NCBI GenBank assembly: GCA_015060685.1
Contig: SUXZ01000001.1
Location: 248,001 to 312,000 of the forward strand
Reading direction: 5' to 3'
Length of the DNA stretch: 64,000 nt
From: Mediterranea massiliensis
Lineage (GTDB): Bacteria > Bacteroidota > Bacteroidia > Bacteroidales > Bacteroidaceae
A program made the position numbers and the translations under genes. The notes beneath the pieces were generated by a model. That model did not search any database and was not told where the DNA came from. It saw only the letters and a program-made list of their open reading frames with translations. This document shows, piece after piece, positions 42,096-52,200 of this stretch. How positions within the stretch are numbered: position 1 is the stretch's first letter; the number at the start of each line of letters is the position of its first letter.

Positions 42096-43238
42096 ATGAA
42101 AAGAATAGCATACTACCTCATTCCGTTCCTGTCGTTTGCACTTGTAGCATGTGGCGGCGGAAAAGACGACTTTGAAGAACCGGGCGGCGAAACCCCGAGC
42201 AAGCCCGAAGTGAAGATTTCGGAACTATCGTTCACCACCACCGTTCAAACCCGTGCCCTGCCCGAAGTGCTGACCGATTTGAAGAACGGCTCGCAAATGA
42301 GCATCTTCGTCACCTTCTCCAACAACAGCAGCACGGAAAAGATGTCGAAAGCCGTGTGTAGCAACGACCTTTGGAAGGCCAGCCCCTCCATTCCGTTGGA
42401 AGCCGGTGTAAACGCCTCGTTCTATGCCGTCTATCCCTATAGCTCGGCCTATACAAGCAGCACCGCCATCCCCGTAAGTGTCGGCACACAAACCGACTAC
42501 CTCTATTCCGGAAGCAAGGCCAGCGTAAGCAAGGCCATCCCTACGGCCAGTGTCACCATGCACCACGCCATGTCCGTCTTCGCCTTCAACATCGATAAGC
42601 AAGGCTATACCGGCAAGGGCAACTTGCAAGAGATTAAGCTGTCGGGCGACGGATTCTATACAGAAGGCAACCTGAACATCACCAAGGGAACAATAGCCGG
42701 TAGCACACGTGGCGAATACGCCAAGAGCTTCAACCAAACCCTTCAGGAAGGCGGCTTTACCAGCAACATCCCCGCTATGTTTGTCATCCCTTCCAACTCA
42801 AGCGGAAGCAACTACCAGCTCACCCTCACCGTAGATGGTAAGGAATACACCAGCACGTTGCCCAAGCAAAGCGTGTCGGGCGGCAACAAATACCTGTTCC
42901 GCATGGCACTCACCGAACGCGAGTTGGTCATCTTTGCCGAGCTCACCGAAGTAGTGTCGCTCAATGCCGATAGCGACGAGATGCCCCAACGCGAGTTAAG
43001 CACCTTGCAGGTGACCCACACTAACGGCCGCATGAACGTGCCCGCCATCAGCGGTTCCGACGGCCTTTTCGGTAAGGTATATTGGGGCGACAACACCAGC
43101 GAAGACTACAAGGCCAACCTCAACCACATTTATAAGACCGAAGGCAAGCACACCATTGCCATCGAGAGTTGGGGAGCCAAGGAGGTAACGATGGAGAGCC
43201 TTGCGGGCGTCACCGAAATAGATTTGTCACAATTCTGA
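42096..43238 (+). CDS. Fimbrillin-family lipoprotein (FimA/Mfa1-like)
   Basis: 380 aa with lipobox ALVAC (Cys19). Features of the fimbrillin fold are SFTTTVQTRA near 46-54, FYAVYPYS, TMHHAMSVFAFNI and the IPAMFVIPS block. In characterised fimbrillins the N-terminal strand is removed by an Arg-specific protease to allow polymerisation; here R53 in VQTR-A is a fitting site. The last 90 residues (GLFGKVYWGDNTSEDYK) are extra and resemble a PKD-like strand. It is co-transcribed with the C10 protease and ends at a terminator. Whether it polymerises or is a minor pilus or anchor protein is unknown. Confidence 0.82.
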   Translation: MKRIAYYLIPFLSFALVACGGGKDDFEEPGGETPSKPEVKISELSFTTTVQTRALPEVLTDLKNGSQMSIFVTFSNNSSTEKMSKAVCSNDLWKASPSIPLEAGVNASFYAVYPYSSAYTSSTAIPVSVGTQTDYLYSGSKASVSKAIPTASVTMHHAMSVFAFNIDKQGYTGKGNLQEIKLSGDGFYTEGNLNITKGTIAGSTRGEYAKSFNQTLQEGGFTSNIPAMFVIPSNSSGSNYQLTLTVDGKEYTSTLPKQSVSGGNKYLFRMALTERELVIFAELTEVVSLNADSDEMPQRELSTLQVTHTNGRMNVPAISGSDGLFGKVYWGDNTSEDYKANLNHIYKTEGKHTIAIESWGAKEVTMESLAGVTEIDLSQF

Positions 43239-43247
43239 TAAAAAAAG

Positions 43248-43280
43248 AAATAGGATGGCCGGTTGGTCATCCTATTTTCT
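43248..43280. terminator. Bidirectional terminator
   Basis: AAATAGGATG and CATCCTATTT pair perfectly over 10 bp with A and T runs outside, between the fimbrillin gene and the convergent symporter gene. Confidence 0.85.
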
Positions 43281-43296
43281 TTTATTCCTTATTCGT

Positions 43297-44736
43297 TTAT
43301 TCGTCAATCCTTCCGCTCCACAAATACTTCCGCGTCTCCTTCACCATCACACCCGAGAGGAAGAGCAGACACAACAAGTTTGGAATGGCCATCAGCGCAT
43401 TGAAGATATCCGCCAGGTTCCACACCAAATCCAGGCTAATCACCGCCCCCAGGTACACCGTAATCAGGAAGACAATCCGGTAGGCATTGTTCACGCCCTT
43501 CAGCCGCTTCTCCATATACTCCGAGGTAGGTTCCACCCCCATAGCACGCTTGCGTCGCACGATGAACTTGCTGGCCACATACTCCATGCCCCGCTCGCCA
43601 TACAGACACCAGCCCAGGATGGTAGAGAAGGCAAATGTCAGCGAGCCGAAGGCCAGCAACGGCGTGCCCACATACGGAATCTTCGAGAAAGCCATCTTTG
43701 TCAGCTCGCCGCCATCGCTTGCATGTATATCCGGGAAAGCCAGGATAGACGATACAATCGTTACACCCGTAATGGCACAAATCACCACCGTATCCCAGAA
43801 GGTGCCCGACGACGAAACCAACGCCTGGCGCACCGGGTTCTTCGTCTGTGCCGATGCCGCTACGATGGGTGCCGAGCCCAATCCCGACTCGTTCGAGAAC
43901 AATCCGCGTGCAATGCCATATCGTGCCGTCATCATGATGGAGGTGCCCACAAATCCGCCGCCTGCCGCCGCCGGATTGAATGCCGAGTCGATAATCAGCT
44001 TCAGTGCCGGCACCACAAAATGCACGTTGATAATCAAGATAGTTATGCATCCCAGCACATAAATCACCGCCATCAGCGGCACCAACGTCTGGCAACAACG
44101 GGCAATGCTCTTCACGCCGCCCATAATCACCGCCGCCGCCAGAATCGTCACGATGCCCCCAATCACCACGGGCGACAAACCGATTGTTTCGTGGCTCATC
44201 GTGGCAATGGCATTCGCCTGAACCGTCGAGCCGATGCCAAACGTAGCAATGGCGGTAAAGAAAGCAAAGGCCGCCGCCATCACCATCCAAAACCACCTGG
44301 CCACCCCCTTTTTGTTGCTTGCCAGCCCGTTCTCGATGGCATACATCGGTCCGCCCAGCATCCGTCCGCCCTGGCTGATGCGATACTTCACCGCCAGCAG
44401 TCCCTCGCCATACTTCGTGGCAATGCCCAGCACGCCCGTCAGCCAGCACCAGAACACCGCCCCCGGTCCGCCCAAGGCAATGGCTGTACCCACGCCCACA
44501 ATGTTTCCCGTTCCAATGGTAGCGGCAAGCGCCGTGGCCAGCGCGCCGAATTGCGAAACGTCGCCTTCGGCATCCTTATCCTTGCTGAACGAAAGTTTGA
44601 TGGCCTTGAAGATGTGTCGTTGCGGAAAGCGCAGACGGATAGTCAGGTAGATATGCGTGCCCAGTAACAAGATAATCATCGGCATGCCCCACACGGCCGC
44701 GCTGATGCTACCGGCCCATTGATTCAGTGTATCCAT
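43297..44736 (-). CDS. Alanine/glycine:cation symporter (AGCS family)
   Basis: 479 aa with about eleven membrane segments. Signature blocks are FGALATALAATIGTGNIVGVGTA, GGPGAVFWCWLTG, GRMLGGPMYAIENGL and RGLFSNESGLGSAPI. It should take up alanine, glycine or D-alanine with Na+ or H+. It is monocistronic; the neighbours do not suggest a special role. Confidence 0.92.
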   Translation of the reverse strand: MDTLNQWAGSISAAVWGMPMIILLLGTHIYLTIRLRFPQRHIFKAIKLSFSKDKDAEGDVSQFGALATALAATIGTGNIVGVGTAIALGGPGAVFWCWLTGVLGIATKYGEGLLAVKYRISQGGRMLGGPMYAIENGLASNKKGVARWFWMVMAAAFAFFTAIATFGIGSTVQANAIATMSHETIGLSPVVIGGIVTILAAAVIMGGVKSIARCCQTLVPLMAVIYVLGCITILIINVHFVVPALKLIIDSAFNPAAAGGGFVGTSIMMTARYGIARGLFSNESGLGSAPIVAASAQTKNPVRQALVSSSGTFWDTVVICAITGVTIVSSILAFPDIHASDGGELTKMAFSKIPYVGTPLLAFGSLTFAFSTILGWCLYGERGMEYVASKFIVRRKRAMGVEPTSEYMEKRLKGVNNAYRIVFLITVYLGAVISLDLVWNLADIFNALMAIPNLLCLLFLSGVMVKETRKYLWSGRIDE

Positions 44737-44873
44737 ATTTGTCAGTTTTTAGATTGGTTAGTTTTGAATAGCGTGCAAATATAGGTAAATTAGCCTTAAA
44801 TGAAAAAAATACCATTAAGGGTTATTTGTAATACGTAATAACACAGATATGCAGTAAATATTGCATACCCATT

Positions 44874-46079
44874 TTACCAACCCCAAGAAGCGAGGGAGGC
44901 GGCGGTGTACCACTCGGTTTGCGCGTAGGCGGTATTGAGCGAGGTATTGCCGGTGGGCAGGTAGTGGGAAAGGCCGCAAGTGCCTTCCATAGAGAACATG
45001 CCGGAATAGCTGGAGAAGTTCTTTGGGGTGGTTTGATAGTAAACCATGGCGTCGCCATAGGCTTTTTCCCAATTAGTCCAATCGGCACCGGTGGTGAGAG
45101 CTTGGATAATTTGCGCCATGTCGTAATAGCCTATTCGGCTACTGGATGATTGCGGGCGTTGGTCGTAATCGAATATTTCGCCTTTAAGGGCGGATAGCTC
45201 TTTATCGATGGCATTGCTCAATGCGTTGCCGGTGGCTTGTGCCAAAGCGGACAGAGCGGAGGTCTTCAGTACGCCGATGGATACGCCGGCCGTCCAATGG
45301 CTATCGCTATTTCCCCTTCCGTCGTTATAGAGTGCCTCGTAGGTATTGTAATAGGCTTTCGCTATATCTACGGCGGTATTTCCTTGCTTGAATATGGCGG
45401 GCACCATGGTGTCGTAGGGGGCACCGGGGCCGGGTATTTCGGTGGGCGAAGCGATGATGTAATCGGCCTCGTCGCGAAGGGCGTAGGCGGTTTCGACGGA
45501 CATCATGAAGCAGGCATCGAACAGGAGGAAGTCGAGATGGGGCACTGTGGTGAGCACCTCTTTCAGCTCGTCGATGTTGGTGTAGTCGGTTTCTCCCCCA
45601 CTCTTGTCCTGACCAATCCAACGGGTGGATGAGGTGAGCGGCATGGGTTTCCATCCTTCGCCGTGCGACCAATAAATCAGGCCGTAGCTCTTGGCGGGAT
45701 AGTCGGTGTAGGCCTTGCGGCACACCTCTTTCATGACTTGGGGATTGGTGGATTGCTGCTCTTCGTATTCACGGAGAATCTCTTTCTCTACCAAGCCGTC
45801 CTTGCCTTTCTTTAGGCGGAAAAGTACGGGGGTGGCATTGTCGTCCACGTAAACAAGCAGGTTGTTGATGTCGGTATCGATGGATTTCATGCCCTGGAGC
45901 ATTTCATCGACATCGTCGTAGGCAAACGAGCTGAGCGAGTTGTCGGCTACAATGTAGGCAAGCACCGTGCGTTGGGGTTGTTTGACCACCGGCGGTACGG
46001 GCTCGTCCTTATCGTCGCCTCCACATGCGTTGAAGACGAACGAGAGGCCTATGAGCATCGACATCAGTATCTTTTTCAT
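44874..46079 (-). CDS. Clostripain-like (C11) cysteine protease lipoprotein
   Basis: 401 aa with signal and lipobox FVFNAC (Cys19). The caspase-fold domain has the catalytic His H139 in YWSHGEGW and the nucleophile C190 in LLFDACFMM. C11 enzymes usually prefer Arg or Lys at P1. It is last in a minus-strand series rpoD - small exported protein - C11 with gaps of 18-20 nt, so it is probably transcribed from the rpoD promoter as well. Its own substrates are unknown. Confidence 0.88.
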   Translation of the reverse strand: MKKILMSMLIGLSFVFNACGGDDKDEPVPPVVKQPQRTVLAYIVADNSLSSFAYDDVDEMLQGMKSIDTDINNLLVYVDDNATPVLFRLKKGKDGLVEKEILREYEEQQSTNPQVMKEVCRKAYTDYPAKSYGLIYWSHGEGWKPMPLTSSTRWIGQDKSGGETDYTNIDELKEVLTTVPHLDFLLFDACFMMSVETAYALRDEADYIIASPTEIPGPGAPYDTMVPAIFKQGNTAVDIAKAYYNTYEALYNDGRGNSDSHWTAGVSIGVLKTSALSALAQATGNALSNAIDKELSALKGEIFDYDQRPQSSSSRIGYYDMAQIIQALTTGADWTNWEKAYGDAMVYYQTTPKNFSSYSGMFSMEGTCGLSHYLPTGNTSLNTAYAQTEWYTAASLASWGW

Positions 46080-46098
46080 GCCTTACAGCTTATTGGGG

Positions 46099-46500
46099 TT
46101 ACTCGGTTGCGCGCTTGAACTTGAAGTTGGCCGAAGGAATGAGGTTTACCGAAAGAGAAGGGTTCTTTTTGTATCCCTTGATGGTCTTATCCTGTTTCTT
46201 CTGCAACTTTTCCTTGTTGTCCGAGAAGTAGATCATGCAAGTGTAGTTGTCTTGCGCCATCTGGTATTGCATGTACTCTTTCAACTGGTCGCTATACACT
46301 TCGCGACGAAGCAGGAAGCCGTTCTTGTCCAGTTTTACGCTATCCAGCGCCTGAATGTCGGTGTAGTACACCAAGGTGTCGCTAAACGAGGCGGCCACGC
46401 CGAAGAGATAGACCTCTTTCTCTTTTTGCTTCTTGCCTATAAAGCCTGTGCAGACGATGAACAAAAGCATTAGGGCCAATAGTGAACGTAGTTGTTTCAT
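46099..46500 (-). CDS. Small exported protein of unknown function
   Basis: 133 aa, with a hydrophobic N-terminus (SLLALMLLFIVCTGFIG) and a lysine-rich mature part (EVYLFGVAASFSDTLVYYTD; basic C-terminus NFKFKRATE). No domain is recognised. It lies between rpoD (18 nt) and the C11 protease gene (19 nt), so it is probably part of one operon. Confidence 0.7.
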   Translation of the reverse strand: MKQLRSLLALMLLFIVCTGFIGKKQKEKEVYLFGVAASFSDTLVYYTDIQALDSVKLDKNGFLLRREVYSDQLKEYMQYQMAQDNYTCMIYFSDNKEKLQKKQDKTIKGYKKNPSLSVNLIPSANFKFKRATE

Positions 46501-46518
46501 GCTGACAAAGTGTATGGT

Positions 46519-47379
46519 TTATCCTAAATATGATTTAAGCAATTTGCTTCGGTTGCTTTGACGCAAGCGACGAATGGCCTTTTCCTTGATTTGACGCACG
46601 CGTTCGCGTGTGAGGCCGAACTTGTCGCCAATCTCTTCGAGAGTCATCTCTTGCTGGCCGATGCCGAAGAACATCTGGATGATTTCCTTTTCGCGTTCGG
46701 TCAAGGTAGAGAGGGCACGGTCGATTTCGCGTGCAAGCGATTCGTTTACCAACGTGCGGTCGGCCATGGGCGAATCGTCGTTTACCAACACGTCCAAAAG
46801 GCTATTGTCTTCGCCCTCTACGAAGGGGGCATCTACCGAAATATGACGACCGGATACCTTCAAGGTGTCCGAAATCTTATCTACGGGTATATCGAGCTCG
46901 TCGGCCAGCTCTTCGGGCGACGGACGGCGTTCGTTCTCTTGTTCGAATTTAGAGAAGGCCTTGCTGATTTTGTTCAATGAGCCTACTTGGTTCAAAGGCA
47001 AGCGCACAATGCGCGATTGCTCGGCCAAGGCTTGAAGGATGGATTGGCGAATCCACCATACGGCGTAACTGATGAACTTGAAACCGCGTGTCTCGTCAAA
47101 CTTCTCGGCGGCTTTAATCAAGCCCAGGTTTCCTTCGTTAATCAAGTCGGGCAGGCTGAGTCCTTGGTTTTGGTATTGCTTGGCCACAGATACTACGAAA
47201 CGAAGGTTGGCACGTGTCAGTTTCTCCAAAGCAACACGGTCGCCCTTGCGGATGCGTTGCGCCAACTCTACTTCTTCTTCTACCGTAATCAAATCTTCAC
47301 GACCAATCTCTTGCAAGTACTTGTCGAGCGAAGCACTTTCTCTATTGGTAATACTCTTTGTAATTTTTAGCTGTCTCAT
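46519..47379 (-). CDS. rpoD: Primary sigma factor, Bacteroidetes type (RpoD/SigA)
   Basis: 286 aa with sigma regions 1.2 to 4 but without the long N-terminal 1.1 region, as is normal for Bacteroidetes. Region 2 reads [30 protein letters not shown] and [13 protein letters not shown]. Region 4 has [14 protein letters not shown] and the helix-turn-helix [19 protein letters not shown]. This sigma directs the TTTG/TAnnTTTG promoters seen across the window. Its promoter lies upstream at 47403-47410, and two more genes follow closely. Confidence 0.96.
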   Translation of the reverse strand: MRQLKITKSITNRESASLDKYLQEIGREDLITVEEEVELAQRIRKGDRVALEKLTRANLRFVVSVAKQYQNQGLSLPDLINEGNLGLIKAAEKFDETRGFKFISYAVWWIRQSILQALAEQSRIVRLPLNQVGSLNKISKAFSKFEQENERRPSPEELADELDIPVDKISDTLKVSGRHISVDAPFVEGEDNSLLDVLVNDDSPMADRTLVNESLAREIDRALSTLTEREKEIIQMFFGIGQQEMTLEEIGDKFGLTRERVRQIKEKAIRRLRQSNRSKLLKSYLG

Positions 47380-47402
47380 TCCTTCTTATACAGATTAGGG
47401 TG

Positions 47403-47410
47403 CAAAGATA
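47403..47410 (-). promoter_or_regulatory. -7 element of the rpoD promoter
   Basis: On the minus strand TATCTTTG, an exact TAnnTTTG, 23 nt before the ATG. Confidence 0.6.
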
Positions 47411-47487
47411 CAACAAATTATTTGGATAAGCGGCAGAAAACTTTGATTTTTTAACTTTGTTCGTGCGCGAGGAGGCATGAAAGCATA

Positions 47488-47513
47488 AAAAAAGCGGCCA
47501 CCGTAGTAGCCGC
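47488..47513 (-). terminator. Terminator of tRNA-Arg
   Basis: On the minus strand GCGGCTAC and GTGGCCGC pair around TACG (one U-G pair), followed by seven T. It lies 4 nt after the tRNA. Confidence 0.85.
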
Positions 47514-47517
47514 CCAG

Positions 47518-47591
<74 letters not shown>

Positions 47592-47609
47592 ATCCTTAAA
47601 ATTTCGGTG

Positions 47610-47639
47610 CAAAGGTACGCATTTTTATTGAACGTGCAA
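47610..47639 (-). promoter_or_regulatory. Promoter of tRNA-Arg
   Basis: On the minus strand TTG (47637-47639), 19 nt, TACCTTTG (47610-47617), ending 18 nt before the tRNA, the same arrangement as for tRNA-Lys. Confidence 0.75.
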
Positions 47640-47672
47640 GTAATCGGACCGAAATCTTTTCCCAATTGGGCT

Positions 47673-48473
47673 TTAATTGCGTATCACACGAGTAAATTCG
47701 GGTGCTTTATCTGCTTGAACAGTAACCAAAACAACACTTTCGGATGCCGAGCCGTCCATGTTTTGGCTGGTGGCCACGAAACGATAATCGGTTCCTTGAG
47801 GAGTGGTGCGCTTGCCTACGGTAACAGGTGTACCCAACGGGAATTGATAGCTTGAGCAGGCAGCATCGAAGATTGCGGCCTCTTCTTCGGTAACGGGCGC
47901 TTGTTCAGAGTAGTCAGCATATGCCTCTACCTGGCCGTCGATGTATCCGTTCAACACCAGGAAGCGATAGATTTCGTCGGGTGCTGCACCTACGCGAGCC
48001 GTACGCACGCCATAGCCTTCGGCCACCTCGGCATTGGGTTCGTGCTTGCAGATGTCGGCTACGGCCGTTTCCAATCCACCGCTACCAAAGGTACAGAAAG
48101 GCACAATCTTCTTGCCCGAGAAATCGTACTCTGCAAGCAATCCCATCATAGGTAATGCGCAAGTGCCAAACCAAATGGGGCAACCCAAATAAACCACGTC
48201 ATATTGAGCCAAATCTACGTCAATGGGATTTACGGCGGGAACGATGCCGTTCTTCATCTCCTCCTGACAACGTTGGATGGTTTCGGCATACGAGCCGTTG
48301 TATGCCTCTACGGCATCGAATTTCACGATGTCGGCACCGGTAAGGCGTTGAATCTCTTCGGCTACCGCTTGTGTGGTACCTGTTTGCGAGTAGTACAACA
48401 CCAAGGCCTTGTTCTTTTCAGTCGAACATGAGGCCAACAAAATCAATGAGAATAAAAATGATAAGTATTTCAT
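47673..48473 (-). CDS. Flavodoxin-like lipoprotein
   Basis: 266 aa. A lipobox LLASC (Cys16) is followed by a flavodoxin fold: the FMN phosphate loop YSQTGTTQAVA near 30, VVYLGCPIWFGTCALP near 95 and FCTFGSGGLETA. The last 65 residues are an added small domain. Outer- or inner-membrane-tethered flavodoxins are unusual, because flavodoxins are normally cytoplasmic; the lipobox suggests a periplasmic redox role. It follows the response regulator gene by 19 nt, so it is likely in the same transcript. Confidence 0.82.
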   Translation of the reverse strand: MKYLSFLFSLILLASCSTEKNKALVLYYSQTGTTQAVAEEIQRLTGADIVKFDAVEAYNGSYAETIQRCQEEMKNGIVPAVNPIDVDLAQYDVVYLGCPIWFGTCALPMMGLLAEYDFSGKKIVPFCTFGSGGLETAVADICKHEPNAEVAEGYGVRTARVGAAPDEIYRFLVLNGYIDGQVEAYADYSEQAPVTEEEAAIFDAACSSYQFPLGTPVTVGKRTTPQGTDYRFVATSQNMDGSASESVVLVTVQADKAPEFTRVIRN

Positions 48474-48492
48474 AAGTTTAAAAATTAAAGTG

Positions 48493-49215
48493 TTATTCGT
48501 CGTCGGGTTGTAATTTGTCGAGTGAGAGGATGCGCATTTCGAGTGCCCTCACCACCAATCGGATGGCGTTCACGCCCACTCTCTCTTCGGGTGCAAACAG
48601 GCGGTTGACCAATTCGTTCTGACGTTTTTCCAACGATTTGATGCCAAACGGCATGCCTTTCAGATTGGTTATCATCTCCTTGGTGTAGCCCAATGCCAAG
48701 TGACGAAGGAAGCGCTCGTCGTACTCGTCTATCTCGTAGTTGATGAATGCCTCCTGGCGCTTGGTGTCGGCCAATACGGCTTTGGTAAAACGCTCTACAA
48801 TCTTCTCCAAGATGGGTTGGTTGAACACCCACTTCTTGCCGTCGATAACCGATTGCACGTCGTTGTTTGTCAACAATTCTCCTGTCTTCAAGATGATGCC
48901 CACCGCACCGGCTTCGAGTGCATCTACCCAAAGTTTTTCGTTCAGCACCTCGCCGGTAAATATCAGTACCTTTACCGTTGGGTAGCGTTTGGTTACGTTG
49001 CGGCAAATGTCCACACCAATGGTTGTAGAGCCTCCCAAGCCAAGGTCGAGCAGCACCATGTCGGGTGTCTCCTTCTCAATCAACGGCCAGAAGTCTTCTT
49101 CTGTCATGGCGGTACCAATTACCTCGGCATTCGGAATTTCGTGTCTGAAAATCTCTTCCGTACCTTTCAGTTCAAGCTTTACATCTTCAACAATAATTAC
49201 TCTGAATTTTTCCAT
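48493..49215 (-). CDS. Response regulator with C-terminal helix-turn-helix-like domain
   Basis: 240 aa. The receiver domain has acidic residues E10 and D11, the phosphoacceptor D57 in LLDLGLGG, the conserved Thr in LIFTGE and Lys in ILKTGE near 110. The C-terminal part (about 165-225, ERFLRHLALGYTKEMITN) resembles a LuxR/NarL-type four-helix DNA-binding region, though weakly. It lies 42 nt downstream of the giant sensor kinase gene and is its obvious partner. Confidence 0.85.
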   Translation of the reverse strand: MEKFRVIIVEDVKLELKGTEEIFRHEIPNAEVIGTAMTEEDFWPLIEKETPDMVLLDLGLGGSTTIGVDICRNVTKRYPTVKVLIFTGEVLNEKLWVDALEAGAVGIILKTGELLTNNDVQSVIDGKKWVFNQPILEKIVERFTKAVLADTKRQEAFINYEIDEYDERFLRHLALGYTKEMITNLKGMPFGIKSLEKRQNELVNRLFAPEERVGVNAIRLVVRALEMRILSLDKLQPDDE

Positions 49216-49239
49216 TATCTATGTTGTTTATTTGTTTTT

Positions 49240-49262
49240 CACTAACTCACTAACTCACTAAC
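49240..49262. repeat. TTAGTGAG repeat overlapping a stop codon
   Basis: On the minus strand nearly three TTAGTGAG units begin within the kinase stop codon (AGT TAG TGAG) and fill most of the gap before the response regulator. Confidence 0.7.
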
Positions 49263-52200
49263 TTCCCGGCAACGTGAAGTAAACGGTGAATCCACCACCC
49301 TGATGCACCTCGGCATTGATGCGGCATCCGCGTCGTCCGGCATACTCGTCGTGGTCGCGTATAATCTGCTTGCAAAGCAAATACTCGGTACCTTTCAGTG
49401 CGTCGTGTTCGCCCTGCTTCATGCGGCTCAAGTCGGGGTAGAAGAGTTGTGTAAGCACCTCTTTCGATAACGTGCGCCGGTGGTCGATGAACGAGAAGCG
49501 CACAAAGTCGCCGTCGCGTTCGGCCATCAACGTCAATGCACCGTTTACAGGCAAGGTCAGCGCCTCATCTATCAGTTTTTCCCACAAGTAGTTCAGTTGA
49601 TGCTTGTCGCCCACCACCACCGCGTCGATGGGCAATAGCTTCAGTTCGAGCATGGTGCCTGTGCCCTTGGTACGCTTGTCGAGGTATTGGCGTGCGTGCG
49701 CCATCACCTCCTCTACCGATAGCTTCGAGCGTCTGAAAGTTACCTCCTCCATCTGTCGCGAAGCACATTGGCTGAGCAACGTATAAACCCCTTTGTAGTG
49801 GGCAATCAGTTCGCTGATGGATGTCACCACCTCAACCTCTTCGGCTTGCGGCAACGCCTCGTTTTGCAAACGGCTGATGAGTTGCTTGATGCGGTTGGGA
49901 TAGTAGATGGTTTCGTGCTTAATGGCCGACAAACAGTTGTCCAACACCTGATTTTGCACATAGAGTTGGCTGTCTTCCCACGAGGCGCGTCGGTTGTCGT
50001 CTTGCACCTCTTCGATTAGGGTGTATTGGTTGGACAGCTTCACCACCGCATTGTAGAGCACGATGGAGAGGTAGCGCACAAGCAGTTGGAGTAACAAGCG
50101 TTTGGTGGGCTGCATACCCTTTCCGTCCATACAGATGGCCATGCTACCGATGCACATCTTACGTTGGCTCACCTCCGCCACTAACGGATAGGCATGCCAT
50201 TGCTCTTGCGTCAGGGCGATGCCTGCCTCGTGTGTCTGCTTCATTAAAGCCTCCACCTCGTTGTCCACGGGTTGGTTGTCCATAGTGGCAAAGCTCATCT
50301 GTCCGGTCGATTCGCGGCTAATGGCTATCGCCACCTGGCGCGTGCCAAACAGGCGTCCGAAAGGCTCGCTCATCTGCGTAAGGATGTGTTGGGGTATCTC
50401 CTTCAGGCTCTCCTCCTCGCTCAGCAACGTCTCTTCATCGTCCTTCAGGATGGTGGTTTGCGATGCCTCGGACACGGCTTGATAGATTTTCAGCAAGCGG
50501 CTCATGTGGCGTTGTTCGCGTTGGCGCGGACGATAATATAATAGGTAGTAGCCCATGGGCATGGTGAGCAGCAAGAAGAGGATGATGGATAGCAACGCCA
50601 ACTTCTGTGTGGCACTACGTTGCAATCGTTCGAAGTAGCTACCCAACGACTGGTCTTCGCCCAGCAATTTGTATAGCGATGTGTAGGCCTTGTTGTTATA
50701 GTCGTACTCCTCCAATCGGTTCAATGCCAGGCAAGCCACCGCCGCCTCGTTTCGGATATCCAGAATGATGTGGAAGTCGGTATCGTAAGTGCTTGCCCAC
50801 CAAGCAAGTTCGGCCGGTTCGTCCGTGCCGGCAAACAACAACGGGCGGTCTGGTGTTTCGGCATATTGCTCGTAGTGTTTGTTCAGGCATTGCAAAGCCG
50901 AATCCACGTAGCAGATGGTTTGCTCGTAAAGGCCGTCGATGTTGGCGTAATAGGCATCGTTGGCAAAGTCGGATGCCTGGTCGAGCAATGCCTCGTATTC
51001 GGCCGACCATGTTTGTTGGGGTGCCTCCTCCTCTACCTTCGGGGTGCATGCCTGCATCATCGTCATCACACCGACAAGGCATGCCATAAACACTCTTTTC
51101 GCCCCCAACGGCAAGCGGAAGTAGAAACGGCTACCCTTGCCCGGCTGGCTCTCCACACGGAAACACGACACACCAAACAGGGCATTCGTCTTGCGATACT
51201 TCTCGATGATGCCTTTGCAATTCATCAGCCCGAAGCCGCTACCCTTGTTTTGCTTCAACCGCTCTACATCGTCAGCCGTATCCATGCCGATATCCTTGGG
51301 GTTGTATATCTTCTCGTCCACAATGCGTTTCACGTCGGCTTCCGACAATCCGCATCCCGTGTCGCTGACCGATATCTCCACATACTCTTCCGCCTGCTCG
51401 GCATAAATCTTCACCTCTCCGCCTTCGGGGGTATATTTGCGTGCATTCTCGGCCAGGGTGTTTATCATGAAGAGCGTCAGTGCCTTGTCGGCCTTCACTA
51501 CGGCATCGGTCGGCACCACCTCCAACGAGAGCTGCTTCATCTTGAACGATCGTCCGCCCTTTTGCATGATGTCGAACAGTTCGCTCAACTCAAATGATTC
51601 GATGTGTAGGTTCAGCGAGCCTTGACGCATCTTTATCCAAAGTGCCAGGATGTCGTTGTATTCGTTGATAACCGTCACCAGCTCGTCGATGTAGGCATAC
51701 TTCTCGCGCTTCACCTCATCGTTGGCAATGAAGCCTTTGTTCAATAGCTTGTCCACCTCGTTCACTATGCGGTCGATGTAGGGTTGTATGCCTGTCACAA
51801 TGTTCAGACACGCCTTTTTCATCAAGTTTTGGCGTTTGTTTCCGGCAATGTGTTGCTCGTGGATGTAGCGTTGCTTCTCCAATCGCTTCTGCTCGTCGCC
51901 AAGCGCCACCGAGTTGATGCCATTCTCTATGGCCCATTTGATATAGGGATTTATCGCGTTCAGCAACGCCTTTTCTTCGGCATTCGTTCCACCTTCCAAC
52001 GTCAGGGACTGCTCTTCTATGCGACATGCCTTGCCGCCAAACATCCCTTCAAGATGTGGTTTCAGGCACTCTTCGATGGCCGCTACCACCTCTTCCTGAC
52101 TTTGTGCGTTGGTGGGTATGGCCGATGTGATGCGTTGCGAAATCTCTTGCAGATGTTGCAAGTGGTTCAAGTGTTGGCGGTTGCGTTGCGTAGCCTTCCG

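Noticed and set aside
43255..44667. A long plus-strand ORF opposite the AGCS symporter
   Set aside because: His/Arg/Gln-rich product of a shadow frame; the minus-strand transporter is unambiguous.
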